Below, piece by piece: positions 45,250 to 55,327 of a DNA stretch of 64,000 bases. Source of the DNA: Deltaproteobacteria bacterium. Its GTDB lineage: Bacteria > Myxococcota_A > Polyangia > Polyangiales > Ga0077539. Location of the stretch: positions 186,001-250,000 of the forward strand of contig JACRDB010000066.1 of the NCBI GenBank assembly GCA_016218725.1, in the 5' to 3' direction. Position 1 is the first letter of the stretch. Each line of letters opens with the position of its first letter. The notes beneath the pieces are model-generated. The model was not told where the DNA came from and did no database searches. It saw only the letters and a program-made list of their open reading frames with translations. A program made the position numbers and the translations under genes.

Positions 45250-45810
45250 ATGGTCCGACCCTTCGAGCGGAGCGGCGAGAGAATCCTCCTGGAGACGCCC
45301 ATCTTCCGCCTTCGGGAGGAGGAGTCCCGGCACCCGGACACCGGCCACCAGGGGCGCTACTACGTGCTGGAGAACCCGGACTGGGTGAACATCGTGGCCC
45401 TCACGCCCGAGCGCGACCTGGTGCTCGTGCGTCAATGGCGCCACGGCACGCGCAGGATCGAGACGGAGATCCCCGCGGGGATGCTCGAACCCGGCGAGGA
45501 CCCCCTCCAGGCCGCCGCCCGGGAGCTGGAGGAGGAGACGGGCTACACCGCGGAGCGCTGGACGCTCCTGGGGAGCGCCCGACCCAACGCGGCGTACCAG
45601 TCCAACACCTGCTACACGGCGCTGGCCGAGGGCTGTCGCCAGACCCACGCGACGCGCTTCGACCCCGGCGAGGACCTGGAGGTGGAGCTCGTGAGCCTGG
45701 AGCGCCTCCGGGGCCTGGTGCGCGACGGGACCCTCGCCAATGGCATGATGCTGGTGGGGATCTTCTGGTGGCTGGAGCGCACAGGCGCCGTCGGCTGGCC
45801 TGGAGGTTGA
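45250..45810 (+). CDS. Nudix hydrolase, ADP-ribose pyrophosphatase type
   Basis: A 186-residue enzyme. The Nudix box GMLEPGEDPLQ-AAARELEEETGY fits GX5EX7REUXEEXGU exactly. Before it stands VLVRQWRHGTRRIETEIPAG, the segment that in ADP-ribose pyrophosphatases forms the substrate side, and after it LGSARPNAAYQSNTCYTALA. The family splits ADP-ribose or related nucleoside diphosphates into AMP and a phosphate product. Divergent from the Omp85-like gene (57-base gap) and followed three bases later by the peptidase gene, so likely first in an operon of three. Confidence 0.85.
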   Translation: MVRPFERSGERILLETPIFRLREEESRHPDTGHQGRYYVLENPDWVNIVALTPERDLVLVRQWRHGTRRIETEIPAGMLEPGEDPLQAAARELEEETGYTAERWTLLGSARPNAAYQSNTCYTALAEGCRQTHATRFDPGEDLEVELVSLERLRGLVRDGTLANGMMLVGIFWWLERTGAVGWPGG

Positions 45811-45813
45811 GGC

Positions 45814-46554
45814 GTGCGCCTGCGCGTCGCCGCGGTGCTCTCGCCCTTCGCGCTGGCCCTCGCGCTCTCCGGGGGCTCCGCCGCGGGGCAGCCAGGAGCC
45901 CCCGGGACGCCCGAGGCGTCCGTCATCCAGGAGACCCATGAGGAAGCGCCCGCGTCCGCGCCGCCCCGGCCTCGGGCCCCAGCGCCTCGGAGGGTGGCGA
46001 GCCCCCGGGGCGCGGACCTTCGGCGCGTGCGGCGCCTGGGTCTCGGGACGCGCGCCGTGGCGCAGACGCTGCTCTTTGACCGACCTCGGCCGGCGTGGGT
46101 GGCGGCGGCCCGAGGCTCGATCCCCAGGAGGTTCCTGTGGCCCGTGGAGGGCGCGGTGCTCACCCAGGGCTTCCGCGCCGCCGGGGGGCGCCACCGCGCG
46201 CTGGACCTCGGGGCGCGCTGCGGGACGCCCGTGCGCGCGGCCGCGGGGGGCCTCGTGGGGTACGCCGACAACGGCCTCGGGAACATGGGCCACGCCATGG
46301 TGGTGATCCACCCGGGGGGCTGGGTCACGGCATACGGTCACCTGCGCAGGATCGTCGCGCCCGCGGGCGCGTTGGTGCGCCGGGGCCAGCTCCTGGCGGA
46401 GGTCGGTGACACGGGGGATGCCCACGGGTGTCACCTCCATTTCATTCTCTACCGCAACGGCACGAGGCTGGATCCGGAGCCTCGGATGACCGGTCGCCCC
46501 AACGTCCTAAGAGGTCCTCGTGCGACCGCGCCCGCGCCGCGGACCCGCCGCTGA
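45814..46554 (+). CDS. M23-family peptidase (LytM type)
   Basis: A 246-residue secreted peptidase. A signal peptide (LSPFALALALSGGSAAGQ) is followed by a Pro/Ala/Arg-rich linker and, from about 120, the LytM domain: HRALDLGARCG (zinc His and Asp), AMVVIHPGGWVTAYGHL and the HxH pair in HGCHLHFILY. All zinc and catalytic residues are present, so it should cut peptidoglycan cross-links. GGAGG stands eight bases before the GTG at 45814. Its last 35 bases overlap the start of the esterase-like gene. Confidence 0.88.
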   Translation: MRLRVAAVLSPFALALALSGGSAAGQPGAPGTPEASVIQETHEEAPASAPPRPRAPAPRRVASPRGADLRRVRRLGLGTRAVAQTLLFDRPRPAWVAAARGSIPRRFLWPVEGAVLTQGFRAAGGRHRALDLGARCGTPVRAAAGGLVGYADNGLGNMGHAMVVIHPGGWVTAYGHLRRIVAPAGALVRRGQLLAEVGDTGDAHGCHLHFILYRNGTRLDPEPRMTGRPNVLRGPRATAPAPRTRR

Positions 46555-47794
46555 GCTGGTCGCGCTCGCCCTGGGGGCCTGCGGGTGCCCCGCGGAGCCC
46601 GTCGCCGCGCAGCCGATCGGTCCTCGACCGAGCGATGTAGACATTGTAGCAGAGGTTACTCACGAGCCTTCAACCAACACCGTACAACCCGCGGGGACAC
46701 CCGTAGAGCGCTGGCCCTTCCGGCGCTTCGCGACGGCCTGGTGCCTGCCGGACATGCTCGGCCGGAGCGACTACGTGATCGCCTGGAGGGGCCACCACGC
46801 GGGCTCCGTTCCGCCTGGAGAGCCCGTCCCCGACGCGCTCCGGAGCGTCCCTGGCGTCCACGGCGCCCCGGCCCCGGACGCGACGGCACAGGCCGAGCTC
46901 TTCGCGCGTTGGGAGCGCGCTCCAGCCAGCCACGTGCTGGACTGCGGGCTGGACCTTGGCGGCGAGGTGCTGCCCTATGCGATCTATGTCCCCAGGGACT
47001 ACCTGGAACACCCGGAGCGCCCGAGGCCCGTCCTGGTGCTCCTGCCCGGGGGCCACGGCGACCGCTCCCGGTGGTTCCTGACGCCGCTGCCCACGCCGAG
47101 CATGATCCCAGGCACCGGCGGCCTCGAAATCCGTCGGAGGGTGGACGCCTGGAGCGCCGCGCACCCGACGGCGGCGCCGCCGCTGGTGGTGGGTCTTGAC
47201 CGGCATGAGCCCCGCGGGGGCCTCGGGGCCTTCGTGGTCGGCGCGCTCCGGCGGCACCTGCTTGAGGTCTGGCTCCCCGGGCAGCGGGAGGCGACCACGG
47301 CCTGGGGCGTCGCGAGCATCTCATCGGGTTGCGTGACGATCCTCCGGGTGCTGCACGGCCACCCTGATGCCTTCGACTATTCGGAGTTCCTGAGTCCCTA
47401 CGTGCACCCTCGGGGGTTCCGGCTCGCGGAGCTGGGCCACGGCCCGACGCGCGACGCGTGGCTGCGCGAGGCCGCGAGACTACACCGCGAGGGTCGGGCC
47501 CATTGGCACTTCAGCGTTGGCGAGGCGGACGATCACTTCCCGCGGGTCCAGGCGCTGCACCGGGTGCTCGTAGACGGAGGTGTGTTCCCTCGGGTGAGCG
47601 CGCCGAGCCGGGAGGACTGCGCGAGGGGACGTCACGGGCGCCTCACCTGCGTCCATGCGTCCCCGGGGCTGCGGAGCGTGCCCCGCACCGGGCACAGCTA
47701 TCTGGCGCTCCTGCCGACGTTTCCGTGGTCCCTCAACTGGCTCCTGGCGGGGCTGTCGGGCTCCCAGGAGCGGCGGGCGCAGGCGCCACGTTGA
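46520..47794 (+). CDS. esterase-like alpha/beta hydrolase, lipoprotein
   Basis: A 424-residue product. The leader [10 protein letters not shown] has a lipobox. The core resembles the esterase D/feruloyl esterase group: [13 protein letters not shown] and [12 protein letters not shown] (oxyanion loop), a nucleophile region [13 protein letters not shown], an acid loop around [10 protein letters not shown], and [21 protein letters not shown] with the catalytic His. The usual G-x-S-x-G is altered to A-S-I-S-S-G, so activity needs testing. The start is a GTG within the end of the peptidase gene, giving translational coupling. The substrate may be an acylated envelope sugar (inference from context). 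Confidence 0.65.
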   Translation: MRPRPRRGPAAELVALALGACGCPAEPVAAQPIGPRPSDVDIVAEVTHEPSTNTVQPAGTPVERWPFRRFATAWCLPDMLGRSDYVIAWRGHHAGSVPPGEPVPDALRSVPGVHGAPAPDATAQAELFARWERAPASHVLDCGLDLGGEVLPYAIYVPRDYLEHPERPRPVLVLLPGGHGDRSRWFLTPLPTPSMIPGTGGLEIRRRVDAWSAAHPTAAPPLVVGLDRHEPRGGLGAFVVGALRRHLLEVWLPGQREATTAWGVASISSGCVTILRVLHGHPDAFDYSEFLSPYVHPRGFRLAELGHGPTRDAWLREAARLHREGRAHWHFSVGEADDHFPRVQALHRVLVDGGVFPRVSAPSREDCARGRHGRLTCVHASPGLRSVPRTGHSYLALLPTFPWSLNWLLAGLSGSQERRAQAPR

Positions 47795-47825
47795 CGCCCG
47801 GGAGGGATGCGCGATACCGAAGCGC

Positions 47826-48599
47826 ATGAGAACTTCAACGACGGTGGGTTGTGGGTTGGTGCTCCTGGGTCTCCTGGCCTGTGAGGGTGGCACGGCAGGG
47901 CCTCCGGGACCCGCGGGGGACAGCGGCCCTCCGGGACCGATGGGCACCATGGGCACCATGGGCACCATGGGCACCATGGGCACCATGGGCGCGGCGGGAC
48001 CTGCGGGCCCGATGGGTGCGGCGGGCGTGGCGGGACCCGCAGGGATGCCTGGCGCCGCAGGGCCTGCGGGGCCCATGGGACCTGCCGGACCCGCGGGGCC
48101 TGCGGGGCCCATGGGAATGACCGGGCCCGTGGGGATGACCGGACCCGCCGGTCCTGCTGGCCCCGCTGGAGCCATGGGACCGGTGGGACCCGCCGGCGCG
48201 GCGGGGCCCGCGGGACCGGCGGGGAGCGCCGGGACCAACGCGCTCCTGAACGCGACGGCGGTGTTCACCAGCGGACCCGGGGGGGCCAGCGTCACCGGCG
48301 CCCTCCCCGTCTCGGGGACCTTCACCACCGCGGGCGGCGCTGTGGTCATCCTCGCGTCGGGCTCGGCCTACGCCAGCGGAGGCGGGACCATCGGACTCAC
48401 GGTGCTGGTCGATGATGTGGCGAGGGGCGAGCTCCGGAGCTACACCAACGAGGGCTCAAGCCACAAGGCGCTGGTCTCGTCGGGGATCGTGGTGCGCTCC
48501 CTCGGGGCGGGCACCCACACGCTGACGTTCCAGGCCCTCGGGGGAACGCTCTCGGACATCAATGACTACTTCAGCGCGACGGTGCTGGAGTATCGTTAG
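47826..48599 (+). CDS. collagen-like lipoprotein
   Basis: A 257-residue protein. The leader [13 protein letters not shown] ends in a lipobox; then about 36 uninterrupted Gly-X-Y triplets, rich in GPA, GPM and GMT, form a collagen-like stalk (residues ~23-138). The last ~115 residues are a beta-rich head ([40 protein letters not shown]), like the trimeric jelly-roll heads found on bacterial collagens. A surface fibre is inferred. No hydroxylase is expected. A 9-base direct repeat lies in the stalk. ATG 47826; GGGAGGG lies about 20 bases upstream. Confidence 0.82.
   Translation: MRTSTTVGCGLVLLGLLACEGGTAGPPGPAGDSGPPGPMGTMGTMGTMGTMGTMGAAGPAGPMGAAGVAGPAGMPGAAGPAGPMGPAGPAGPAGPMGMTGPVGMTGPAGPAGPAGAMGPVGPAGAAGPAGPAGSAGTNALLNATAVFTSGPGGASVTGALPVSGTFTTAGGAVVILASGSAYASGGGTIGLTVLVDDVARGELRSYTNEGSSHKALVSSGIVVRSLGAGTHTLTFQALGGTLSDINDYFSATVLEYR
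47940..47984 (+). repeat. five perfect copies of a 9-base unit (ATGGGCACC)
   Basis: Identical 9-base units encode M-G-T five times in the collagen-like stalk. Gain or loss of units keeps the frame and would change stalk length by three residues each, a slippage-prone site. Confidence 0.9.
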
Positions 48600-48616
48600 G
48601 ACGGGCGACGACTCCC

Positions 48617-49036
48617 CTACACCAGGTCACACGCGGGGAAGAAGAACGCCACCTCCCTGGCCGCGGAGGCGGGCTTGTCCGAGCCGTGGGTGGCGTTCTC
48701 GCCCTTGGAGGCGCCGTAGAGCTTGCGGATCGACCCTTCCGGGGCCTGCGCCGGGTCCGTGTCGCCCATGGTGGCGCGCCACTTCAGGATCGCCCCCTCG
48801 GCCTCCAGCGCCAGGACGTACACCGGCCCGCGGGACATGAACGCCGTGAGCTCTCCGTAGAAGCCCCGCTCCCGGTGCTCGGCGTAGAACGCCTCGGCCT
48901 GGGCGCGCGTCAGGTGCGTCCTGCGGCACCCCCGGATGGTGAAGCCTGCCTTCTCGATGTGCGCCAGGATGGCGCCCGCCAGGTGCTTCTCCACCGCGTC
49001 GGGCTTGATGATCGCCAGGGTCAGTTCGGTCGCCAT
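48617..49036 (-). CDS. ndk: nucleoside diphosphate kinase
   Basis: A 139-residue enzyme of normal length that balances nucleoside triphosphates. LTLAIIKPDAVEKHLAG (start), RERGFYGELTAFMSRGPV and the active-site ENATHGSD with phospho-accepting His117 are all intact, as is the closing AAREVAFFFP. Adjacent genes are unrelated; the collagen-like gene converges on it. Confidence 0.97.
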   Translation of the reverse strand: MATELTLAIIKPDAVEKHLAGAILAHIEKAGFTIRGCRRTHLTRAQAEAFYAEHRERGFYGELTAFMSRGPVYVLALEAEGAILKWRATMGDTDPAQAPEGSIRKLYGASKGENATHGSDKPASAAREVAFFFPACDLV

Positions 49037-49100
49037 GGGGTCTCCTCGTTGGCGCGGGCGTATAGCGCCACCGCGGCCCCCGTTGCAAGCCGCGCCCGCC

Positions 49101-49988
49101 CTACGGCGGCGCCGTGGGCGCCAGGGTGGTCACTCCGGCGCCGTACCAGACCGCCCCGCGCTCGGTGGCTACCGGCGTCGCGGCCCCGGTGGCGAGGTCA
49201 ATCGTCACCACCTGGCCCGCCGTGTTGAAGCCGTAGAGCCTCGCGCGCCAGTAGCCCAGGCCGTACGTCCCGCTGGTGCCCGTGGGGCCGATCACCGTCG
49301 CCCGGCCGCTCCTCGGGTCGATCCTCGCGAGCTGCTCCCGACCCCCGGAGGTCACCGTCGCGAAGGTGCCCGCCGTGGGGCCATCGCCCGCCACGCTCAC
49401 CAGATCACCGCTGGAGCCCAGCAGCGCGCCGTAGCTCCCAAGCCTGCTCGGGGCGCCGGTGCTCTGGTCGAGCTGGAAATACTCCCCCGCGCTGGTGGCG
49501 GCCACCAGCACCTCGCGGCTCCCGAGGATCCCCCGCGGGATGAAGGTCAGCGCGTTGTAGCCCGCCAGGCCCGCCCCAAGCGGCGCCACCATGGTCACCC
49601 TCGCCGTCTCCCGGTCGATGCGGTAGAGCGAGGTGAAGGTCACCCCCCAGAGGTCCCCCTCGGCGGTCACCGCGAGGTCCGTCATGGCCTCCGCGGACCC
49701 TGGAGGGAAATCAAAGTCCCCGATGCGCGTCACCCGGAAGGACCTCGGGTCGAGCTGGTAGAGCGTCCCCGCGGTGTGTGCGTACACCACCACGTCGTCC
49801 GCCGCGAGCGCGTCCGACGGGGCCCGGTCCACCGGCGCCACGTCCGGCGTCGGGGGCCTGACGGCGTTGTCCGCAGCGTCCTCCACGGCGTCCCTCGGCG
49901 CCGCAGCGTCCGTGCCCGCGAACATCGGCCGCTCCGCCCCGCACGCCCCAAGAACCCCCAGCGCCCACACCCAGCGCCTCCTTCGCAT
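49101..49988 (-). CDS. lipoprotein with probable beta-propeller
   Basis: A 295-residue protein starting at ATG 49988 (AAGGGA seven bases upstream). The leader ends VLGACG (lipobox), then an acidic Ala/Asp linker, then repeated blades with the pattern x-L-x-x-I/L-D-x-x-T/S-G/A-x (LYQLDPRSFRVTRIGDF, LYRIDRETARVTMVAPL, YFQLDQSTGAPSRLGSY, LARIDPRSGRATVIGPT, VVTIDLATGAATPV). Five blades are visible, as in NHL/Kelch-like propellers. Function unknown; likely surface-exposed. Confidence 0.7.
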   Translation of the reverse strand: MRRRRWVWALGVLGACGAERPMFAGTDAAAPRDAVEDAADNAVRPPTPDVAPVDRAPSDALAADDVVVYAHTAGTLYQLDPRSFRVTRIGDFDFPPGSAEAMTDLAVTAEGDLWGVTFTSLYRIDRETARVTMVAPLGAGLAGYNALTFIPRGILGSREVLVAATSAGEYFQLDQSTGAPSRLGSYGALLGSSGDLVSVAGDGPTAGTFATVTSGGREQLARIDPRSGRATVIGPTGTSGTYGLGYWRARLYGFNTAGQVVTIDLATGAATPVATERGAVWYGAGVTTLAPTAPP

Positions 49989-50057
49989 CGTATCCCTTCC
50001 CTTCAAAGCACAACCCATGTTGGTTTACGACTCTCTTGACAACCACACGCACCCACC

Positions 50058-50906
50058 TCAACCCTTGACGCCCCCGGCGGTGAGCCCTCCCACCAGGTGG
50101 CGCTGTACGGCGTAGAATACGGCCATGACCGGGAGGCTGACCAGCACGGCACCGGCGGCGAAGCTTCCCCAGGCGGCGTCGTACTCGCCGACGTAGCGCT
50201 GGAGTGCCACGGGGAGCGTGAAGGTCTCTTCGCGTGAGAGGAAGGTCGCCGCGAGGATGTACTCGTTCCAGGCGGACATGAACGCGAAGAGGCAGGTGAT
50301 GGCGATGGCGGGCCGGGCCGCCGGGAGCACCACCTTGACGAAGGCCTGCCACCGGGTGGCCCCGTCCACCATGGCGGCCTCTTCGAGCTCCCTGGGGATG
50401 GCCTCGAAGGCCCCTCGGAGCTGGAAGATCGCGAAGGGCACGGCGGTGGTGGCGTAGACGAGCACCAGGCCGCCGTGGGAGTCCAGGAGCCCGAGCGCGT
50501 CCAGGAGGAGGTAGAGCGGCACCGACGAGGCGACGCCCGGGAACATCTGCGTCGCCAGGAGGGCTCTCTCCCCGGCGCGGGCGCCCACGAACTCGAAGCG
50601 CGCCAGGGCGTACGCCGCGGGCGTGGCCAGCGCGACGGAGGCGCCCGCGGTGGCGCCCGCGATGCCCAGGGAGTTCAGGAGCTGCCGGGCGAAGAGCCAG
50701 CGCCCCGCGGCGTCGTGGTGCAGGAGCACCGCGCGGAAGCTCCCGAGGCTCACGGCCTCGGGCCATGGGAACGCCGACGCCGACGGCTGCCCGCTGGCCG
50801 AGAGCGCGAGCGCCACGACCCAGAGCACGGGGTACAGCGCGAAGGCCACGGCGGCCACGAGGAGGCCGTGGGTGGCGAGCTCCAGGGCGGGGCTGCGGGG
50901 CTTCAC
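50058..50906 (-). CDS. sugar ABC transporter permease, MalG type
   Basis: A 282-residue inner-membrane permease with six predicted spans. The EAA loop ELEEAAMVDGATRWQAFVKVVLP, which docks the ATPase, and the C-terminal end GLTAGGVKG are characteristic of MalG-like proteins (maltose, trehalose or glycerol-phosphate uptake). The GTG start overlaps the stop of the MalE-MalF fusion by GTGA, placing it last in the three-gene operon. The substrate is not predictable from sequence, but the binding-protein half upstream belongs to the carbohydrate group. Confidence 0.9.
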   Translation of the reverse strand: MKPRSPALELATHGLLVAAVAFALYPVLWVVALALSASGQPSASAFPWPEAVSLGSFRAVLLHHDAAGRWLFARQLLNSLGIAGATAGASVALATPAAYALARFEFVGARAGERALLATQMFPGVASSVPLYLLLDALGLLDSHGGLVLVYATTAVPFAIFQLRGAFEAIPRELEEAAMVDGATRWQAFVKVVLPAARPAIAITCLFAFMSAWNEYILAATFLSREETFTLPVALQRYVGEYDAAWGSFAAGAVLVSLPVMAVFYAVQRHLVGGLTAGGVKG

Positions 50907-53040
50907 GGGCGGCGCCGACCGGTGGTGACCAGGAGGAGCCCGAAGATCAGCACCGCGTAGGCCGCGGCGTAGCCGTACTGGGCCTGGCGGGTGAAGGCCC
51001 AGCGGTAGGCCTCGCTGACGAGGATGTCCGTCTCGCCGTCGGGCTCGCCGCCGGACACGAGGAACACCACGTTGAACTGGTTGAAGGTCCAGACGGCCCC
51101 GAGCGCCACCGAGGGCCCGAGGGTGGGCACCAGGAGGGGGACCGTGACGTGGCGGAAGCGCTGCCAGGCCGTGGCGCCGTCCACCTCGGCGGCTTCGTAG
51201 AGGTCCTTGGGGATGGCCGCCAGGGCCCCGAGGGAGACCACCATCATGAAGGGAAAGCCAAGCCACACGTTGGTGGCGAGGTTGGCCGCGAAGGCCGTGG
51301 AGAAGCGCGAGAACCACGCCAGGGGCTCGGCGCCCACGGCCTTGAGGAGCGCGTTCATGGCCCCGAACTGCCGGTGGAACATCCCCTTCCAGGCCAGGGC
51401 CGTCACGTACGACGGCACCGCCCACGGGACGATCAGAAGCACCCGGTAGAGCGCCCGGAGCTTGAGCGAAGGGCGGTGCAGCGCGAGGGCGAGCGCGAGC
51501 CCGAGGGACACATGGAGCGCGAGGTTCGCGGCGGTCCAGAGCACGGTCACCGCGAGCACCCGATAGAACGACCCCGACGCCAGGAGCGCCCCCCCGCGGG
51601 CCGTGAGGATGTCCCGGTAGTTCGCGAGACCTACGTAATAGAATGCGCCCTCGCGGGTGGCGCAGAGCGACGTGAGCGCCCCGAGGAGGAGCGGGAGCAG
51701 CACCAGGAGCCCCACGGCCAGCGCCGCGTGGGCCACCCAGCGGTAGGCGGGCAGCGAGCGCCGCAGGGCCCGCCGCGCCTCCGGGGCGCGCCCTCGGCGC
51801 AGGGCCTCGAAGGCGAGCACGAGCGCCAGCGCGCCCAGGGCCAGGAGGAGCCCGGTGGCGTCCTTGCGGGGAGGGAGCGGGCGGGTGACGTCCGCGAAGC
51901 GCCGGGCCCCCTCGCGGAGCGCGGCCTCCGGGGGCAGGTCCCCTCGAAGCACCTTCAGGAGCGCGCGGTGGGCGGGCTCCCAGGCCGCGCGCATGGTGGG
52001 GCGCACGGGCATCGGGCGCGCGGTGAGGGCGGCCTCTCGGAACACCGCCAGGCGCTCGTCCCGGGCGAGCTCCGGGTCGCTCCAGGCCGCGCTCGTCGCG
52101 ACCACCTCGCGCCCCGCGAGCGCGCGCTCCCGGGCGCCCTCCACGCTCACCAGGAGCTCCACCAGCGCCCGGGCCCCCTCGGGGTTGCGCGCGCGCGACG
52201 ACAGGTACGCGCCCTCCACCGTGGCGTAGGGCTCCATCCGTCGACCGCCGGCGCCGTCCACCACGGGCAGCGGGGCCACGCGGTAGCGCACCCGGTCGCC
52301 GAGCTCCGCCGCGAGCCACGGGCCAGAGATGGCCGCGGCGGCCCTGCCCTCGGAGAAGAGCTGCGCCACCAGCGACCCTCCGGCCTCCTCGGGCACCACG
52401 CCCTCGCGCACCAGCCTCAGGGCATGCTCCACCGAGCGCTCGGCCCCCGGGCCCACGAATGCATAGCGCCCCTGTTCGTCCAGGAGCCCGCTGCCGTAGG
52501 CGTGGGCCAGCGGCGCGTGCAGGTACGCGCTCCCCACCTCGTACACCAATGGAAACACCCCACGGGGGAGCCGCCCCCGGAGCGCCTCCAGCTCCTCCAG
52601 GGAGTGGGGTGGTGTAGGTAGGAGTACGGGATTGTAGTACAGCGCCACACACTTGACCGAGAGTGGGATGCCGTAGCGAAGGCCGTCGAGGGTGAGGGCG
52701 CGGGAGGCCGTGGCGTCGAAGGCCGAGGGGGGAGTGACGCCGGTCCAGGGGGCGAGGAGCCGGAGCTCGCGGTAGCTCCAGAGGCGCTCGTGGGAGTCAA
52801 TGAAGACGTCCGGGCCGTGCCCGTGGGGGATGGCGGCCTCCAGGCGGGCGGCGAAGGCGTCGTAGGGGATGGCCAGGGCGTCCACCTGGAGCTCTGGGTG
52901 CGTGCGCCTCCAGCGCGCCAGGAGCGTGTCCAGGGCGCGCTGTTCTTCGCCCCTCCAGGCGTGCCAGAGCACCACGGGCTGAGCGCAGACGGGCGCGGTC
53001 CAGAGCGCCAGCGCCAGGGCGAGGAGCGCCGCCGAGCGCC

Positions 53041-53044
<4 letters not shown>
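50903..53044 (-). CDS. fusion of solute-binding protein (MalE-like) and permease (MalF-like)
   Basis: A 713-residue polypeptide. A signal peptide (ALLALALALWTAPVCAQ) and residues ~20-385 form a family 1 extracellular binding protein: VVLWHAWRGEEQRALDTLL, GPDVFIDSHERL, GIPLSVKCVALYYNPVLL and RAAAAISGPWLAAEL. A membrane span (LLLALGALALVLAFEALR) leads into a MalF permease with further spans and the EAA loop DLYEAAEVDGATAWQRFRHV. The fusion tethers the binding protein to the pore, so no free MalE is needed. GTG start overlaps the ATPase gene stop by GTGA. The signal span makes the N-terminus periplasmic as required. Confidence 0.88.
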
Positions 53045-54108
<1,064 letters not shown>

Positions 54109-54116
54109 GGCGAGCG

Positions 54117-54145
54117 AGCGTACACAGCCCGCGGGGCGCTGTCAG
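54117..54145 (-). promoter_or_regulatory. promoter of the sugar importer operon, near-leaderless
   Basis: On the minus strand CTGACA (54140-54145), a 17-base spacer and TACGCT (54117-54122). The GTG start is 8 bases on. The -35 overlaps the hairpin and stop codon of the upstream gene. Confidence 0.5.
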
Positions 54146-54150
54146 CGCCC
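54134..54150 (-). terminator. short hairpin over the stop of the 54142-55281 gene
   Basis: Arms GGGCGCT (54134-54140) and AGCGCCC (54144-54150) with a 3-base loop. It spans the TGA and overlaps the -35 of the importer promoter, so termination and initiation are interleaved. No T-run. Confidence 0.4.
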
Positions 54151-55281
54151 GTTGGAGAGGGCCACCTCACCGGTGGCCGAGCCCAGGAGGGCCCGGGAGC
54201 CCGGCGTCCCCTGGTTGGTCGTGCTCACCCAGGGACCGTTCGAGGGTAGGGAGACAGCCAGGAAGGGCTCCGGCGTGGGGTAGGACGTTGGGGTCGGGAC
54301 CCACGCGGAGGCGCCGTCACCCACGAGCAGGAGGGAGGTCCCCATGGAGCCTCCCCCGCCCCAATCCACCTCGACGCGAGCGACCCCGACGGTCCTGAAG
54401 GACGCGCCCGCGATGCGCTCCACGCGCCAGGGGGCGTCGGAGCCGGTGGAGGCGCGCAGGACGGTCCCCTGAGCGCCGACGGCCAGGAGCTCATTGCCAT
54501 CGGTCGCGACGCCGTAGAGGTCCACGTCGGTGCCGCTGGCTTGAACCACGGCGGCGCCGTCGGCGACGCGCAGGACGACCCCACCGCCACCGACCACCGC
54601 GGCGAAGGTCCCGCCGTTGTAGAACGTGACTCCCGCGAGGTCCGCCGTGACCACCGTGGCGACCCGCTCCCACTGGCGAGGGGTAGCCCGGCTCCCGTTG
54701 CTCAGGAGGAGGACCCCCCTCGCTCCCGCGATGACACAGGCCTCCATGGTGTTGCAGGCGATCGCGCGGAGGTCCTCGGTGACGCCCGAGGTCTCCGGGA
54801 CCCAGCGCCTCGCGTCGGAGTCAAAGCGTACGATGGTCCCCCGGGCTCCGACGGCGAACACCTGCCCCGCGCTGCTCTGCGTGACCGCCCGCAAGGTCGC
54901 CTCGGTCCCCGAGGGGACGGTCTGCCAGCCGCGCTCCGAACGAAACCCGATCCAGCCACCCTCCCCCACGGCCCAGACCCCGTCACTTACGGCCGTGACG
55001 CCGAGCACCGCGCGGGGCCCCGCCCGCTCCACCTGGAAGCCAAGGCGCACCAGCGCGCCCTCGCGCGGAGGCGGCGCGGCCCGCGCCATGAAGAGCCACG
55101 CGAACACTCCCCCTAGCGCCCCGGCGGCCATGACAACCCCAAGGACCAGCGGGAAGAGCCTCCGCCGCGCCCGGGGGGGCCCCGCCCGCTCCTGGGCGAC
55201 GGCCTTGAGCGCGGCGTTCTCCCGCTCCAGCTCCTCGACGCGCGCCATTGCGGCCTCGCGCTCATCCCGAAAGACGCCCAT
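54142..55281 (-). CDS. membrane protein with N-terminal coiled coil and propeller-like outer domain
   Basis: A 379-residue protein. Residues 5-32 form a short coiled coil (EREAAMARVEELERENAALK), then one membrane span (PLVLGVVMAAGALGGVFAWLF). The outer part repeats VTAVSDGVWAVGEGGWIGF, VTQSSAGQVFAVGARGTIVRF, IACNTMEACVIAGARGVLLL, VTFYNGGTFAAVVGGGGVVLRV and VATDGNELLAVGAQGTVLRA, each ending G-x-x-G-x-x-L/I, like the YCF48/BNR propellers. A scaffold or sensor role is a guess. GGAGGT directly before ATG 55281 fixes the start; the frame open to 55566 is not used. Confidence 0.72.
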   Translation of the reverse strand: MGVFRDEREAAMARVEELERENAALKAVAQERAGPPRARRRLFPLVLGVVMAAGALGGVFAWLFMARAAPPPREGALVRLGFQVERAGPRAVLGVTAVSDGVWAVGEGGWIGFRSERGWQTVPSGTEATLRAVTQSSAGQVFAVGARGTIVRFDSDARRWVPETSGVTEDLRAIACNTMEACVIAGARGVLLLSNGSRATPRQWERVATVVTADLAGVTFYNGGTFAAVVGGGGVVLRVADGAAVVQASGTDVDLYGVATDGNELLAVGAQGTVLRASTGSDAPWRVERIAGASFRTVGVARVEVDWGGGGSMGTSLLLVGDGASAWVPTPTSYPTPEPFLAVSLPSNGPWVSTTNQGTPGSRALLGSATGEVALSNGR

Positions 55282-55327
55282 GGGACCTCCGGCGCAGACC
55301 CTAGCATGGGGCTCCACGCCCCGCCGG

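Noticed and set aside
47480..48349. Pro/Gly-rich frame on the minus strand over the collagen-like gene
   Set aside because: Antisense of Gly-X-Y codons automatically gives G-P-A-like strings; no leader or head domain.
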